A stretch of DNA of 64,000 nt, taken from Tetracladium setigerum. Its lineage: Eukaryota > Ascomycota > Leotiomycetes > Helotiales. The notes beneath the pieces are model-generated. The model worked only from the letters and a program-made list of their open reading frames with translations. It searched no databases and had not been told where the DNA came from. This document shows, piece by piece, positions 45,607 through 57,139 of this stretch; within the stretch, counting starts at the first letter, position 1; each line of letters opens with the position of its first letter. The translations under genes and the position numbers were made by a program. The stretch is from contig PZJY01000004.1 of NCBI GenBank assembly GCA_031472005.1, positions 1,400,556 through 1,464,555 of the forward strand. Reading direction: 5' to 3'.

Positions 45607-46323
45607 ATGGATCACGCACGAGATCCTTGCCCGTGGGTGGCATTGAACGATTTTGGAGGAGCTTTCTGTATGGGGGTACGTTTATTCCATTTTGTGGCCT
45701 CCTAGTGAAGCGTATACCGCTTTCCGGCATGAGGCAAATGCTTCCAAGTCATTTTAATATCGACTGACGTTTATCGACAACCAGGGAATCGGAGGTGCAG
45801 TTTGGCACGGTGTCAAAGGCTTCAGGAACTCGCCATACGGTGAACGACGGATTGGAGCCCTTACAGCAATTAAAGCTCGCGCGCCGGTATTGGGAGGAAA
45901 CTTCGGAGTCTGGGGAGGTCTATTTTCAACATTCGACTGTGCGGTAAAGGGGATTCGACATAAGGAGGATCCATATAATGCCAGTATGTACCCGAGAGGA
46001 GCAGCGCGGAATGCCATGGTATCGCCGAAAGGATGAAGCTAACAGACTCAGTCATTGCGGGTTTTTTCACTGGTGGATCGCTGGCAATTAGAGGAGGTTA
46101 CAAGGCTGCACGAAATTCCGCCATTGGTTGTGCGTGTTTGTTGGCAGTTATTGAGGGTGTAGGAATTGGATTTCAAAGAATGATGGCGGAAAGCAGCACA
46201 AAATTAGAGGTATGCTCGTGTCCCTCCCTCATCACAAGAAAAGCAGTACTAATGATTTCGCAGTCACCTCTGCCTCCTCCACCGGCAGAAGCCGGCAAGA
46301 CAGGCTTCCCAGCCGTTGCTTAG
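45607..46323 (+). CDS. TIM17: Tim17, mitochondrial inner-membrane translocase subunit
   Basis: Four exons encode about 160 aa from MDHARDPCPWVALNDFGGAF. The Tim17 signature is complete: GGIGGAVWHGVKGFRNSP, NFGVWGGLFSTFDC, IRHKEDPYNAIIAGFFTGG and LAIRGGYKAARNSAIGCA, with four hydrophobic segments. The C terminus is a Pro-rich tail. Known: Tim17 is a core subunit of the TIM23 complex that imports presequence proteins across the inner mitochondrial membrane. All three introns are GT-AG and in phase, and the second has a GCTAAC box. No frameshift. Confidence 0.96.
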
Positions 46324-48010
46324 ATACCCTCTACGATCGAATCCTCCTTTATTAAAGAAGCGCCCCACAAAATTCTCGGAAATGGGCAGCCTTACACTCT
46401 ACTCTTTCGTCCATAGCCAGAGAGGCCCGGACTGTTGTATTTTCTTTGGGCTACGTCCTACGATTTGGTTTGCATAAACTGGGATGGTGTTGTACGTGTA
46501 TTGTATGCTAGACTTGGCAAGGGCCAAAAGGATGACGAATCTATTATTTAATTTGTGACCATACATGCAGTTTTATGGTTGATTCATTGTGTACATCTGT
46601 GATGAAGCGCATTTTGTTCTTCATAAAGGTCACAACATGGTTGTATGTTTTATGTGGTCCTGTGATAGCTCGCTCAAACGGTTACATGGCTGTTACATCG
46701 AAGTTGGATTTTGTACGCCCACTATGAAAATGCCACCGCCACCTGAGGCTCTAAAGGAAGGGTTTGAGGGGTAAGGAAAGATATGTTTTTAGGTTTATTT
46801 AGATAATTTATAGGGTAATCACTCGTAATATTGACGCAGGTCATCTCAATTTTGGGAACAAGCCAATTCCTCGAAAGCTTCTTGTGGTTAGAAGGGACAC
46901 TAGTATAGTTATCGTAGGAATTAACAAAAGATTTAAAAGTTCAAGAGGAAAATCCGCAGTTCCATCCTACCCTCTTCAACAAATCTACCCTCAAGATCAC
47001 GAAGGGTCCAAAAAGTGAAGCAGAAGTATAATAGAACAGCTTCAGTAAGATACTAAAGTATATCTGATATAAGGCCAAGCCCCACTCACCCCCCCCCCCC
47101 CACATACAAACATCCCAATACCTACACATTTCCAACCCTCTCTAACCCCCCCCCAAGAAATAACCTAGATTTTTATTAACAATTAAAGGAAATAATAAAG
47201 CTTACTATTGCAATCTCCTCTAAAAATTAAAAAAATAATAGTATATTACACTCCTATATACAATCAAATTTCCGCATCCGCCAAAATAAAAACGTGCTAT
47301 CATAGCTAGCGCCCGCATGAGCACGCCTGGTCGAAGCGTCCTGCGACATGCAACAAAAATATTTCTTAAGGTTTATAGTAAGTTTATAGTGGGTACCGAA
47401 GGAGAAAGTGAAGTGAATTGAAGTGGAGTGAAGGAAGGTGGTTGGTTCAAGAGTTGGGGCAGGTGGAAAACAAATTGCCATTATATTACTCGCTCACAGA
47501 ATACTACTACTCAAGACGAAATCGTGGTTCTCTCGGGGTTCATCTCTCTAGTCAACGTTGTCGATGATTACAAGCGTGGGATGCAAAATCTCTTCTGGGT
47601 TGCTGTGAAAAGGTATCATTTATTACTCCGACTTCGTCACAGATGGGGAAGAGGGGGCCTAAAAATACTCTGGCAAGGATTAGATGAGTACGCAGAAGTG
47701 TATCAAGAATGGGAAGATTACATCATTAATCGATTACTAAGGGGTATGAGAATCCTATCTGTCAGTCTGTAAGTATTTTGAAGTGAGAGAATCTTGTTAA
47801 GATAACGATAAATATTGCTGGTCTTTGAGTATGAGGCAATTCTGTTTGAATAAGCTCTATTCATTAAGTACCGAGAATTCAAACACAATACTCTATTCCA
47901 TTGAACTCCGACAGAAGCTAATGTCCATTCACCGTTCCAAATAGTAATTGACGTCTTTCAACCATCACCACCATCACAACCTGAATCAAACTTGTCTCCA
48001 CACTAGCAGT
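46324..48010. other. AT-rich intergenic region with poly-C tracts
   Basis: This 1.7-kb convergent spacer lies between TIM17 and the 117-aa gene. The part from about 46780 to 47420 is strongly AT-rich and has long C runs. A 114-codon plus frame at 47428-47772 is Trp/Arg/Tyr-rich with no known motif. I could not link it to a transposon, though a decayed element is possible. Confidence 0.4.
47089..47101. repeat. Mononucleotide C13 tract
   Basis: Thirteen consecutive C bases, followed about 50 bp later by a second run of about nine C (47144-47153). Both lie in the AT-rich spacer. Confidence 0.9.
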
Positions 48011-48684
48011 CTAACTCTCAATCAAACCCCCCCATTTCTCCTTCAAAAACTCAACAATACCATCGACCCCAGAGGCAACCTGTAATCCATGAGGAATGGC
48101 CATTGTCTTGACACTTGGTAATGTTTCTTTCGCTATCTGCTGGATTTGGTCGCTCTCCTCTTTTGTCCACATGGATGCTGCAAACTGCGTTTTGGTGCTG
48201 TTAACAACTCTATTTTTTGATAGAGAAAAAAAAATCTCGAAGAACGAGAGAGAGGGGGTGGGGAAAGGAGGAGGGGATAGGGATGTGTATGGCGATGGGG
48301 AAGGGAGTGGGAATGGGAGGTAAAAGGGTCACGTACCACTACATCTGGTTTACGATCTTCGCACATGGCTTTCACATCTTCTATGCCTATTAATTTGTCA
48401 TGATATTAGCATTATTATTTTTGATTCTTGTATCTTCCAGTCGTTTATTTGCTATATCACATTCACTTCTTCATGCCATTCCTCTCCGAATACATTGGGC
48501 ATGGGAGAACGTCAACAGAAACTTCCACAAAATGACCAAAGGTCTTTAACTTACGTTCAGCATTATCAATATATTCAATTGTCCACTCCTCCTTGACGTC
48601 GTCCACAAATTTCCCTATCACGATCTTTGCGCGTGCAGGGACTTTGTTGACTGTACAGAGTTTGTAGGGCCCTTTGGGTGCCAT
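48011..48684 (-). CDS. Small conserved-looking protein of unknown function, 117 aa
   Basis: Three exons join to 117 aa. Exon 1 encodes MAPKGPYKLCTVNKVPARAK to YIDNAE; exon 2 encodes RIEDVKAMCEDRKPDVV; exon 3 starts FAASMWTKEESDQIQQI and ends EFLKEKWGGLIES. The first intron has GTAAGT and ends TTAATAG; the second has GTACGT, a TTAAC box and an ACGCAG acceptor. A nearer AACAG acceptor would break the frame. Alternating strand and helix segments (AKIVIGKFVDDV, DVVFAASMW, VKTMAIPHGLQ) suggest a small alpha/beta, Rossmann-like fold. I do not recognise the family and assign no function. No signal or membrane segment. Confidence 0.65.
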
Positions 48685-49592
48685 TTCCCTTTTTTTCCTT
48701 CTGTGCTGGGTTGTTGTATGTACTTAAAAAGGGCGAGTTTGGGGTTTTTTTCCCGGATGGGTTTTGAGATGGAGGAGCAGATAAAGAATTCGTCCTTTCT
48801 TATTAGATGATAGCTGTGTCTGGTATGAAATGAATGTCGTCGAGCTGTAGTTGGAGAAGTGGGATGTGCTTCTCCGAGTTCTCGGATATACACTTCGGAA
48901 ACATGGTGGATATTTGGCGAGTCTCGTGGAGACTCGTGATTTTATCCTACTCTATTTCAGAGGGAAGAAGGCAGAAATATAAAGATGTAACCTATATAGA
49001 CATAATATATCAACATCTTTTGCCAAGGAATGGAAAGATATCCTAACTGCTTGAGCGTTTGTGCTTCTCACTTTCCATTCCCGTCGAATTATTGTTCAGC
49101 ACAGCTAATCTTCTTGATATCGTTTTTCTCCTTCATAAATTCTGGGTAATTAGTGCAACACTTCCGTACTTCTTCTTCGTCATCTTCTTCTTATACACCA
49201 TCAGATCTAAGCTTTTTCTTAAACTCTCGATATCAAGTTCTCACAACCTCCACAGCAGCCTAGTCCCACACGTTCTTCATTGTTCCTCGGCACCGCCACA
49301 CCCACCCCATCCCTGTCTCCCCTCTGATTAGCCACAACCCCAACAAAGGGGCGGCTGAACTCGGTTGCGCTTGCAGCAGTTCAAAGGATTACGCGGCAGA
49401 TCGTTAAGTGTGTGAGCTGACCGTTAAGTGTGTGTGCAGCTGGTTAAAGGTTGTAATACTCGGTGAGACGTTAGCCCATCCATTCATATACAGACAGTAC
49501 TGGCCCTCGACCCCATCCTACTGCTGCTCCTGTTGTGCCTGGATCTGGATGAGAGGACAGATAAAAACTCTTGAAGGACGACCTATTTCAAG
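48685..49592. other. Divergent intergenic region
   Basis: This 0.9-kb spacer separates the 117-aa gene (minus) from the tail-anchored protein gene (plus), so it should contain both promoters. The 90-codon plus frame at 49059-49331 is hydrophobic but lies in a CT-rich tract and has no motif. Nothing else was recognised. Confidence 0.4.
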
Positions 49593-50498
49593 ATGAATAG
49601 ACAACAAAAATATGAACCTGTAAGTCAACTTGAACCACCAACTCACCCCCTTCCTAGGCAGCACAATTCCATAACAAATCTACCTTATATTTCCACCTAG
49701 CACAAGCTAATCAACCCACCCACCAGCTCGCGCAACGCGACGAGATAATAATCCTCGATCCCATGACCTCAACCACATCATACAACTACAACAGCGCAGT
49801 CCCCAACTCCGTCGCCTCCTCCATCAACACTCCCTCCATAATCTCACACACCTCTCCCCCGCCATCATTCCACACGCATTCATCACCCGGGACACCACGG
49901 CCTCAGCATTCATTCCCAGAGCACCAATGGTCTTCTAGTAGCGGTTTGGGGGGCAGTGGTAGTGGTGGTATGGGAATGGGTATGGGAAGAGGAAGAGATG
50001 GAGGAGAAGGCGGCGGACCACCAGGTTCAGAGACAGAAGTTGGTGGGATTGGGAGTAGTAATGATGCTTTAGCGACGATTAAAGGGTTGAAGCAGAGGGT
50101 GGAGTGGTTGGAGGAGAGTATGGGGAGGCTACTTGTGCGTCTTTTTATCTTTCTTCATTTTCCTCTCCCAAAACCTCAAAACCTCAAAACCCAAGACTAA
50201 CTAACCCTTCCCCCGACAGCTCGAAAAAGAACGCCGCAAAGACGCCCTCTACCCCGAAGACAACTCCGACAACACCAATCCCCACCACGAACGCAACAAC
50301 TGCTGCGTCTCCTTCACCGACATGTCACCCGATCTCGAGCGCGCCGTGCTCGCCAACAAGCAGAATTGCTTCGTGGCGTATAGTGGCTCGTCGAGATCGT
50401 TGGAGAAGAGGAAGGATCAGAGGATTTTGTTGGGCGCGCTGCTGGCGTTGGCGTTTATGATCTGTGTGACGATATCGACTATTATGATTGCGCGGTAG
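49593..50498 (+). CDS. Tail-anchored membrane protein of unknown function
   Basis: Three exons give about 240 aa. Exon 1 is short (MNRQQKYEP), followed by a 100-bp intron and LAQRDEIIILDPMTSTTSYN. The middle is Ser/Pro/Gly-rich and disordered (GGSGSGGMGMGMGRGR). A short coiled-coil-like helix follows (ATIKGLKQRVEWLEESMGRL), then exon 3 with LEKERRKDALYPEDN and a single C-terminal membrane segment (LLGALLALAFMICVTISTIM) ending IAR. This layout (cytosolic coiled coil plus C-terminal anchor) is that of tail-anchored proteins of ER, Golgi or mitochondria. It is not a recognisable SNARE. Function unknown. Confidence 0.7.
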
Positions 50499-50513
50499 AA
50501 GAAGAATTAAGAT

Positions 50514-50532
50514 GAGAGAGAGAGAGAGAGAG

Positions 50533-50574
<42 letters not shown>
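50514..50574. repeat. Compound microsatellite (AG)n(TG)19
   Basis: About 11 AG units run directly into 19 TG units, 16 bp past the stop codon of the tail-anchored protein gene, so in its 3' untranslated region. Confidence 0.95.
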
Positions 50575-50576
<2 letters not shown>

Positions 50577-50947
50577 ATACTGTAATGGAAGAGGTGAGCG
50601 AGGGTAAATGGAGAGGTTGGTTGGCGTTATATAGGTATTGGTGGAGGGATTTTTGAGGTTTTGATAAACACACTTACTGGTAGTTAGTGTTTTTTGGGAG
50701 TTTTGGGGAAGATGTGGCAGTCTCACAGACAATTCTTTCGTTTGAATGGCTTCCTCAAATTTTTGGAGCTAGACTTTTGCTGGCTAGCTAGCAGCGAGTA
50801 CAGTAGATATATAATGTAGCAATGAAAAATGCTCTTATGAAATCCTCCTGAATGTTAGCGGGCTATCTCACTAGCCACTGCAAAATGTATAGCAAAACAT
50901 CCCCAGCTCCCTCAAAAACTCCACTCATGTATGTCTCCTCGAGCATC
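50575..50947. other. Convergent intergenic spacer
   Basis: This short spacer lies between the microsatellite and the stop of the 968-aa gene. A CTAGCTAGC palindromic stretch is present near 50783-50791. No terminator or gene can be called. Confidence 0.4.
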
Positions 50948-53904
50948 TCACACCAACTTTGGCTCCACCGACTTGATCTCACCAGCACAGACGATCCTCT
51001 TCGTATACCTGACCTCCTCCCAATCCGTTTCCCTAATCGTGATAATATGTAACAGCCATCCCGTCGTACTCTTTACATCTCGCTTCAACCTCCCCAGGCA
51101 CCTCACAATCTTCGGCTCCCCCGCACCTACGAAAACCTTGCTTTCGGTGTCTGCAAGTCCGGTTGTCTTGTAGTTTATCAACAAACCTGCTGGGAATGGA
51201 GGGTTGTCTTGCCACAAATCTGCAAATAAGAAATGCTGTTTCGTAGTCCCGGGCTGGCGCGAGGAGAAGGTGACTCGAGCAAACAATTCGATGATCGCAT
51301 CTCGTCCGAGTGAACTACATCTCTTTCCCTCTTTGAACATCTCACCAATTTTGAAGCAGGTCCGGAGAAATGTTTGGTCGGAAAGACCAAAGACAGGACA
51401 ACGATCTCTGATCGTCACAGGGAAGTCTGGACGGACGAAGGTCTGAAGTGGTTCGTAGTCCGAATGACTTTTCCAAGTGCTCACTGAAGCATGTGTGGCT
51501 GTCTTGTTTCGGACAGACAGAGGCAGGTTATACAGTCGCTTTGGAAGAGGTGGCTTGATGAACTCAATCTCGGAAAGCTCTTTATCACTCTGCTCGAGAG
51601 GCTGGGTGTCACGAAGGTCAATAATCTGGACTCTGTCAGTTGAGCGATGAGCCCATTCCTCTCCTTCGCCTAGCAAATCTGATCTCGGCTCAGAGTCCTG
51701 TGTAGGAGATGGATGGCTAGGAATATCAGTGGGTAGTCGTGGGCTACTTTGGAAATGATTGCCAGTCCTAGAGATGGCTTTGTGAGGTGATGATTGTGCA
51801 TTGTCGGCGTATACTCCACCCAAACCAGAGCTCGTGTTGTGTGCGCCATGAGAATTTTGTGGTGGTTGCAGACACTTTAAAATGGCCACCTTGGTTGTCG
51901 GAAGCTTCATCATTTCTTCTTCGTCATCTTCGTCCATTGGAAATTCATCAAAGTCACTTCCGGTTGGGGCTGTCGAGGACACTTGCGGTGGCACAATGTT
52001 TGCTTTCCGCTGTGCTCTTTTGTCTCCCAACACGATGGACGTAACGTTCGGACAGGTGGGTTGAGGAGTAGGTACGCTAGCAAGTGTGTCAAAAATAGCC
52101 TCTTTAGACAATATCTCGAGCAAATCCGAGTCGTCAAGACCATCATCGAATTCATCGAATTCGGAAGGTATGGATTCATCGAAATGCGTAGCTTCATCAA
52201 CCGTGTGCATTGGACCATCGAATTTCATGACTTCATTGTTCATACCACAGTCGTCAGGACTGTCAGGGGCGGCAAAGTTCGCTTTGTCGAACAACAGCGT
52301 CGAATTCTCATGTACAACTTCGGTGTCAACAGTTCCAGGAAATAATAATTCATCCAGTAACATTTCTTCATCATCAGAAACTTCTGGTAATTCTCGGAAT
52401 TGTGATCGGGGGTCATTTTCTGCTAGCTCACGACCAGTGATGGTCTGGGTGAAGGGCGGGAATAACTCCTGGAAAGCGATTTCATTTGCTGTTTCTTTGA
52501 CAAAAGCACCTCTTCGTTGAGAAGAGAATTGCTCTCCGCCTTTCTTCGAAACATCTGCCTCAAAATCAATGACTTTGGGCGATCTAGGGCTGGCAGACTC
52601 CTCTCTCGGAACGTGTCCAAAGTGTTCTAAAAGCCGTGTAATTGCTCTTGCTTCGCTAGAATTTGGCGCATCGAAATCAAAGTTGGCGTTTAGTTGATGG
52701 CTCTGCGAGGTACTCAAAGCAAGTCCTGGTTGCCAATCAGGCCCCATAATGTCAATCAAATTTGGGTCATGTTGTAATGGTACCTCGAACTGCCCATATT
52801 GTTCATTTGGTAAGAAAGCTCTCTTTTGGAAATGAGTTTGTTTTCTCCCATAGACCTGAGCTTCATGACTCCGGTCAATCACAGCTGCTCCTGCAGGAAA
52901 CAGCTCGTCACTTGAAAACATTGTTTTTGCTTTGCGTGGGCCAGGCGACTGCCTTTGGGGGATACCATCTGGTCGATCAACGTCCAACTTGACAGGGATT
53001 TCTTCAATCCTCTCCATGACAATCTCACCATAACTTGGAGCAGGTCCATAGTCAGAAGAGGGTAAAGATGTCTCTGTCGCTGATATAGTCTGAACAGGTT
53101 GTACCTCGGCGACAGACTTGGTAGCTCGTGGAATAAGTGATGATGGGGTATTTTGATTAGGTGGAATGTATAGGAAAGAGTGCAACTTGCTTGCTGTCTT
53201 CTTGGATAATATAAAAGCTTGGGAATTGCACTTGACAGAATCCTGGGTAGTAATGTGATTGCTGACAGGCGCAGCGAGAGCCGGAACCGAGGTCGATGCA
53301 TTTTTCTCGAACCTCAAGAGCTTGGTAACATTATGGGCCTTGAACTGAGATTGTTTCGTTTCGACCGACCTGAGTAGCGAAACCTTACTTTTCGGTTTCG
53401 GTTTCGCTCCTAACTTGCCTTTCAAGTCGACACTGAGGTCCCCCTCCGAAGTTGACTGCTCAATGTGAGGCGCGTAACAATCGGGCAACGCAGTCTCCTC
53501 CAACACAAAGGGTACAACACTTGACAAGGCTTTGTCAGAAAGAGAACGCGATGGCTGTGCCTTCTTGGGTTTCTTTGCCGGAGGGCAGGTCTCGAGAGGG
53601 TTGCCAACATCTGCTGGCCACACAATTGACCTGGCCCGCCTCCTTGTAGCCCGCATAGGAGCCGCTTCCTTTTCCTTTACAGGTTTGTCCTGGGAATTTT
53701 GTTTATTGGAATTAATGTACCCTCTCTCATCATCGATCGGTCTTCTTGTCTTCTTCGTTGGATTAATGAATCGGAGATTTACACCATTCCAATTAATTGG
53801 AGTAAAAGATGGAACTAGACGTTCCGGTAAAGCCGCAGACCTGCAAGTGTCAGTTATGGGCCAGCATAAGAAAAGGAGGCCCAGAGGTACAATTGATCCT
53901 CCAT
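50948..53904 (-). CDS. 968-aa orphan protein with conserved-looking C-terminal domain
   Basis: A 14-nt first exon (53904-53891, MEDQ plus two bases) joins a 2893-nt second exon (53840-50948). The intron is 50 nt with GTACCT, a CTGAC box and TTGCAG. Total is exactly 968 codons plus stop. The N terminus reads LPERLVPSFTPINWNG, then basic segments (RATRRRARSIVWP, PPAKKPKKAQ) and 700 residues of acidic, Ser-rich disorder. The final 200 residues look folded: FVRPDFPVTIRDRCPVFGL, TFLRTCFKIGEMFKEG, IELFARVTFSSRQPG, HFLFADLWQDNPPFPAG and KIVRCLGRLKRDVKS. The strand pattern of the last 130 residues resembles an OB fold; that is inference. Basic patches and disorder suggest a nuclear protein. A first exon extended upstream in the same open frame cannot be excluded. 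Confidence 0.75.
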
Positions 53905-54614
53905 GGTGTTCTCGCCTGCGATGTCTTTCGGGCCAAACACTTGGTGCTTGTCGTCCAACCTCCTCTCAATCACGCCCGTTCCACCTTCGCGCTCCTCTCC
54001 TTCCTCTCTCACCCACCACTTCCTGCGATATATTAGAGGACTAGGAATGTCGTTGTTCTCTGGTGTGAGGAAGCATAAACGCAGGAAGAGGAGAGCCAGG
54101 AAGGAGGCTGTTGGAGGCTGCGCGAGACGTGACACAATCGCCAAGACGCCATGCATGGTGGGGTCATCTGTCACAAGCAGGAGGACGACGACGAGTCGTG
54201 GCTGGAGTTCCAAGTTGTTGGCGATATATATCGATGTTGATGCTATTCTTGCTTTGAACAGAACGCAGATCAGATCACCTCCTTTGCTATCGCTTTCTCG
54301 TCCCCTTGCTCTCGACCTGCCTTCATTCCATCGATATCCGCTGTCTGCAGCCAAAGCAAGTGCAAAACAACTACCCCGCCATCGGCTCACTTATTATATT
54401 CTCCAGGCGGCTTGCCACGAACGACGGCTTCAAACAACCAACAGGTAGGTCTGTCCGTAAACTTATCATATACTTCTTCCTGACACTTGCTTGCAGAATC
54501 TATAACCCGTGTGACTGTCGTGATCTTAAGGCTGATAAGTTTGACGACTGTGGATAGTTCTGAATTCTGGAAGCTGGTAGCACGATAACAAACCAGATTC
54601 CGGAAGTGAGAAAG
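53905..54614. promoter_or_regulatory. Divergent promoter of 968-aa gene and LSB5
   Basis: This 710-bp spacer separates two divergent start codons, each in a tiny first exon. Both strands are partly open here (the minus frame from 54390 runs in phase into MEDQL), so the exact start of the minus gene is uncertain. Function is inferred from position. Confidence 0.45.
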
Positions 54615-56214
54615 ATGTTTCAATCAGTTCGTGTTCTATTTCCTAGATTCATGTTTCTCACGTGATGGAAGGACATGGTGGTCAGAAAGTTCAAATCCTC
54701 TATCCTTCCTATATTCACCGTGAAATTGGGCTCACCAGGATGAATCATCCTGGTTTGCTCCTTACCAAAGAGGTTGGCCGTTGTACAGTATTACATGGTA
54801 TTAAAGAGCTGACAAGAGACACTGTGCAACAGAAGAAGCCCTATTCCTCCATCACCGTCGCTATTGAGACCCTGACTAGCGAGCAATACGAAGAAGATGA
54901 CTTCAGTGGTATTCCAGAGCTGGTAGAGTCCATCAAGCTTCAATCGACTGGTCCTACTGAGGCAGCAAGAGCAATCCGAAAGAAGCTTAAGTATGGTAAT
55001 GTGCACCGTCAACTACGAGCACTCACCCTCCTCGATGGTCTCATTCAAAATGCTGGGGCTCAATTTCAACGTACCGTTGCAGATGAGATGTTGTTGGAGC
55101 GTTTGAGGGTGTGTGGTACCTCAGATCTCTCTGATCCAGCAGTACGAGATAAGTGCAAAGAGCTCTTCCGATCATGGGCGGCGGAGTACAAAAATACACG
55201 TGGACTCGAGAAGATTGCAGCCCTTTACAAGGTAATTCTACAACCTGGTTTTCAATGCTTGTGCTTACTGCTATCGATGCCAGGAATTGCCTCGTCGTAA
55301 GCAACTGGTCACACAAGACAAATCGAAGGTCATTCGCGAGACTGAACAAAATCCGTTCAGTGGCGACGAAGATGAGAAACCCACCCCGTCTCGCTCTCGG
55401 CCTAACTCTTATGCAACACCGGATTCTTCAAAGCAAGCTCACGTTCATGCTTTGATGGGCGGCAGCTCTTTCGTTGACAAGAAGTCCAAGAAAGACAAGG
55501 AGAAGGATAAGAAGGCAAGCAAGAAGAAGAGCAAGCCATTTGATCTGGAAGCCGAGAAGGATCAGATGAAGACTTGTATTGCGGAATCAAACATTGCTGC
55601 TACAAATCTGTTGAATGCGCTCCGATTGATCAATCGTGAGCATGAGCAGATCTCGGAAAACAAGAATGTGGTAGCCCATTTCGAGAATTGCAAGCTTTTA
55701 CGCCGAAAGATCTTGAGATATGTAAGTTATTCCCCCTACTATTATTCGCTTTCGTCTGACACTGTATTAGATTCAACACATCGAGTCAGAGGATTGGCTG
55801 GGGTCACTTCTGCACGCCAACGATGAGCTCGTGACAGCACTTATGACCTTTGAACAACTCGATCGTTCCATTGACGCAGACAGCGATTCTGATGATGAGA
55901 TGGCTGAGCAGGCTCACATGTACAAATGTGTGTGCTTCTTCCACTTTCTTACTTTCTTACTAATCCTTTGTAGTATTGTCCGAGAAGGGCAAAGAGAACG
56001 AGGCAGCGCAGAAATTCGCCAACATGAGTATCAATACCAACTCCCCAAGTCCCGTCCAAGCGCCAAGCCGCCCACCCAAAAAGCCCCTGCTCCACCAGTG
56101 GAAGAGGACGAAGACTCTTTCGAGGAGGAAGACGAGAATGATCCCTTTGCTGATCGCAATGCTGTGCAAACCCCCAAAGTTGAGCGCGGGGAACCGGTCT
56201 GGAAGGTTGTTTGA
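54615..56214 (+). CDS. LSB5: Lsb5-like VHS-GAT endocytic adaptor (one apparent frameshift)
   Basis: A 12-nt first exon (MFQS, 54615-54626) is followed by a 206-nt intron with a CTGAC box, then KKPYSSITVAIETLTSEQY. The VHS domain follows (PTEAARAIRKKLKYGNVHRQ, LTLLDGLIQNAGAQFQRT, KCKELFRSWAAEYKN), then an NPF motif in EQNPFSGDEDE and a lysine-rich linker. A GAT-like helical domain follows (ESNIAATNLLNALRLINREH, HFENCKLLRRKILRYIQHIE). The acidic C terminus contains DENDPFADRN and ends PVWKVV. Known: yeast Lsb5 binds the Las17 and Sla1 actin machinery and ubiquitin, linking endocytosis and sorting at the cortex. One base is missing at 56078-56087 (A5 or C4 run); restoring it joins SRPPKK to APPVEEDEDSFEE. 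Confidence 0.87.
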
Positions 56215-57139
56215 GTTTTTAGATTTGAATTGGCGGTTTATGAGAATTATGACTTGCATGCATTGATATTAGAGGAAGTTCTTTTTTTATTCTTTGGCGG
56301 AAGTTTGGGGGTTTTGATAGCGGAATGCATGCAACATTAGAGAGAGGTACAAGCCTGACTTGATACCTTCATCTTCGACTTGGTTATTGACTTGGATATA
56401 AGTGAATAATGCCTGTGTGTATTTGTTTTTTGCTTATTTACTATTCGCTTTCGGTTCTTCTGTTCTTCTTGTTTTGGCCTATTTTTACTTTTGATCACGT
56501 TACATCCGGACAAATGAACCTGCAATATGTTGGCAAGTGCCACTAAGTATCTTTTTATCTTTCTGCGTTGTTGTGTCTAGTCTATCGTGTTCGCATAACC
56601 TGCGACCTAACCAAACCAAACCAGACCAATTGGGCTCACTGTACCTTGTTTCGAATAATTCGAGGCGACGAGGCTGCAAATATACCAAACGAACAAACTA
56701 CATAGTGACAGCTGCCTCGCTCACCTAAATTTACACACATTGAGCTTGTCACATGTTGGATGAATGTTTGGCACTTGCTAAAGCTAGAGAATTCAAATCA
56801 TAAAGAAATTGTACGGCTTCGTACTATAATAGAACCTAGTCTCCAAAGCATTGCAGACTTCCTCAATCGCAATGACAACAAGCGCGCAAGACACTATCGA
56901 AGACTTTTCAATTCTTTGTCTTTATTTTCATCATCAAGACCAAATCAGATGGCCAGGATTTTCCGATTCCATTGTCTGTACGCATCCGTTCCACGGTCAA
57001 TTTCAACAAAGAAGGGCTCTATGTTAAGTTCTCATTACCACCCCAATCCTGAATCTACTTCTTACTTCTTGCAAAATCAAGTTCATATAGAATTCCCGAT
57101 TCTAAACCCTCATTTCACAGTCTTCAGAAGAAAATCACA
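56215..57139. other. Intergenic spacer
   Basis: This 0.9-kb spacer lies between two plus-strand genes. It contains T-rich sequence near 56280-56480 (likely LSB5 3' end). The 168-codon frame 56760-57266 overlaps the next gene out of phase and has no motif. Confidence 0.45.

Noticed and set aside
47428..47772. 114-codon plus frame beside the AT-rich block
   Set aside because: No recognisable transposase, reverse transcriptase or other domain; the start lies in low-complexity sequence.
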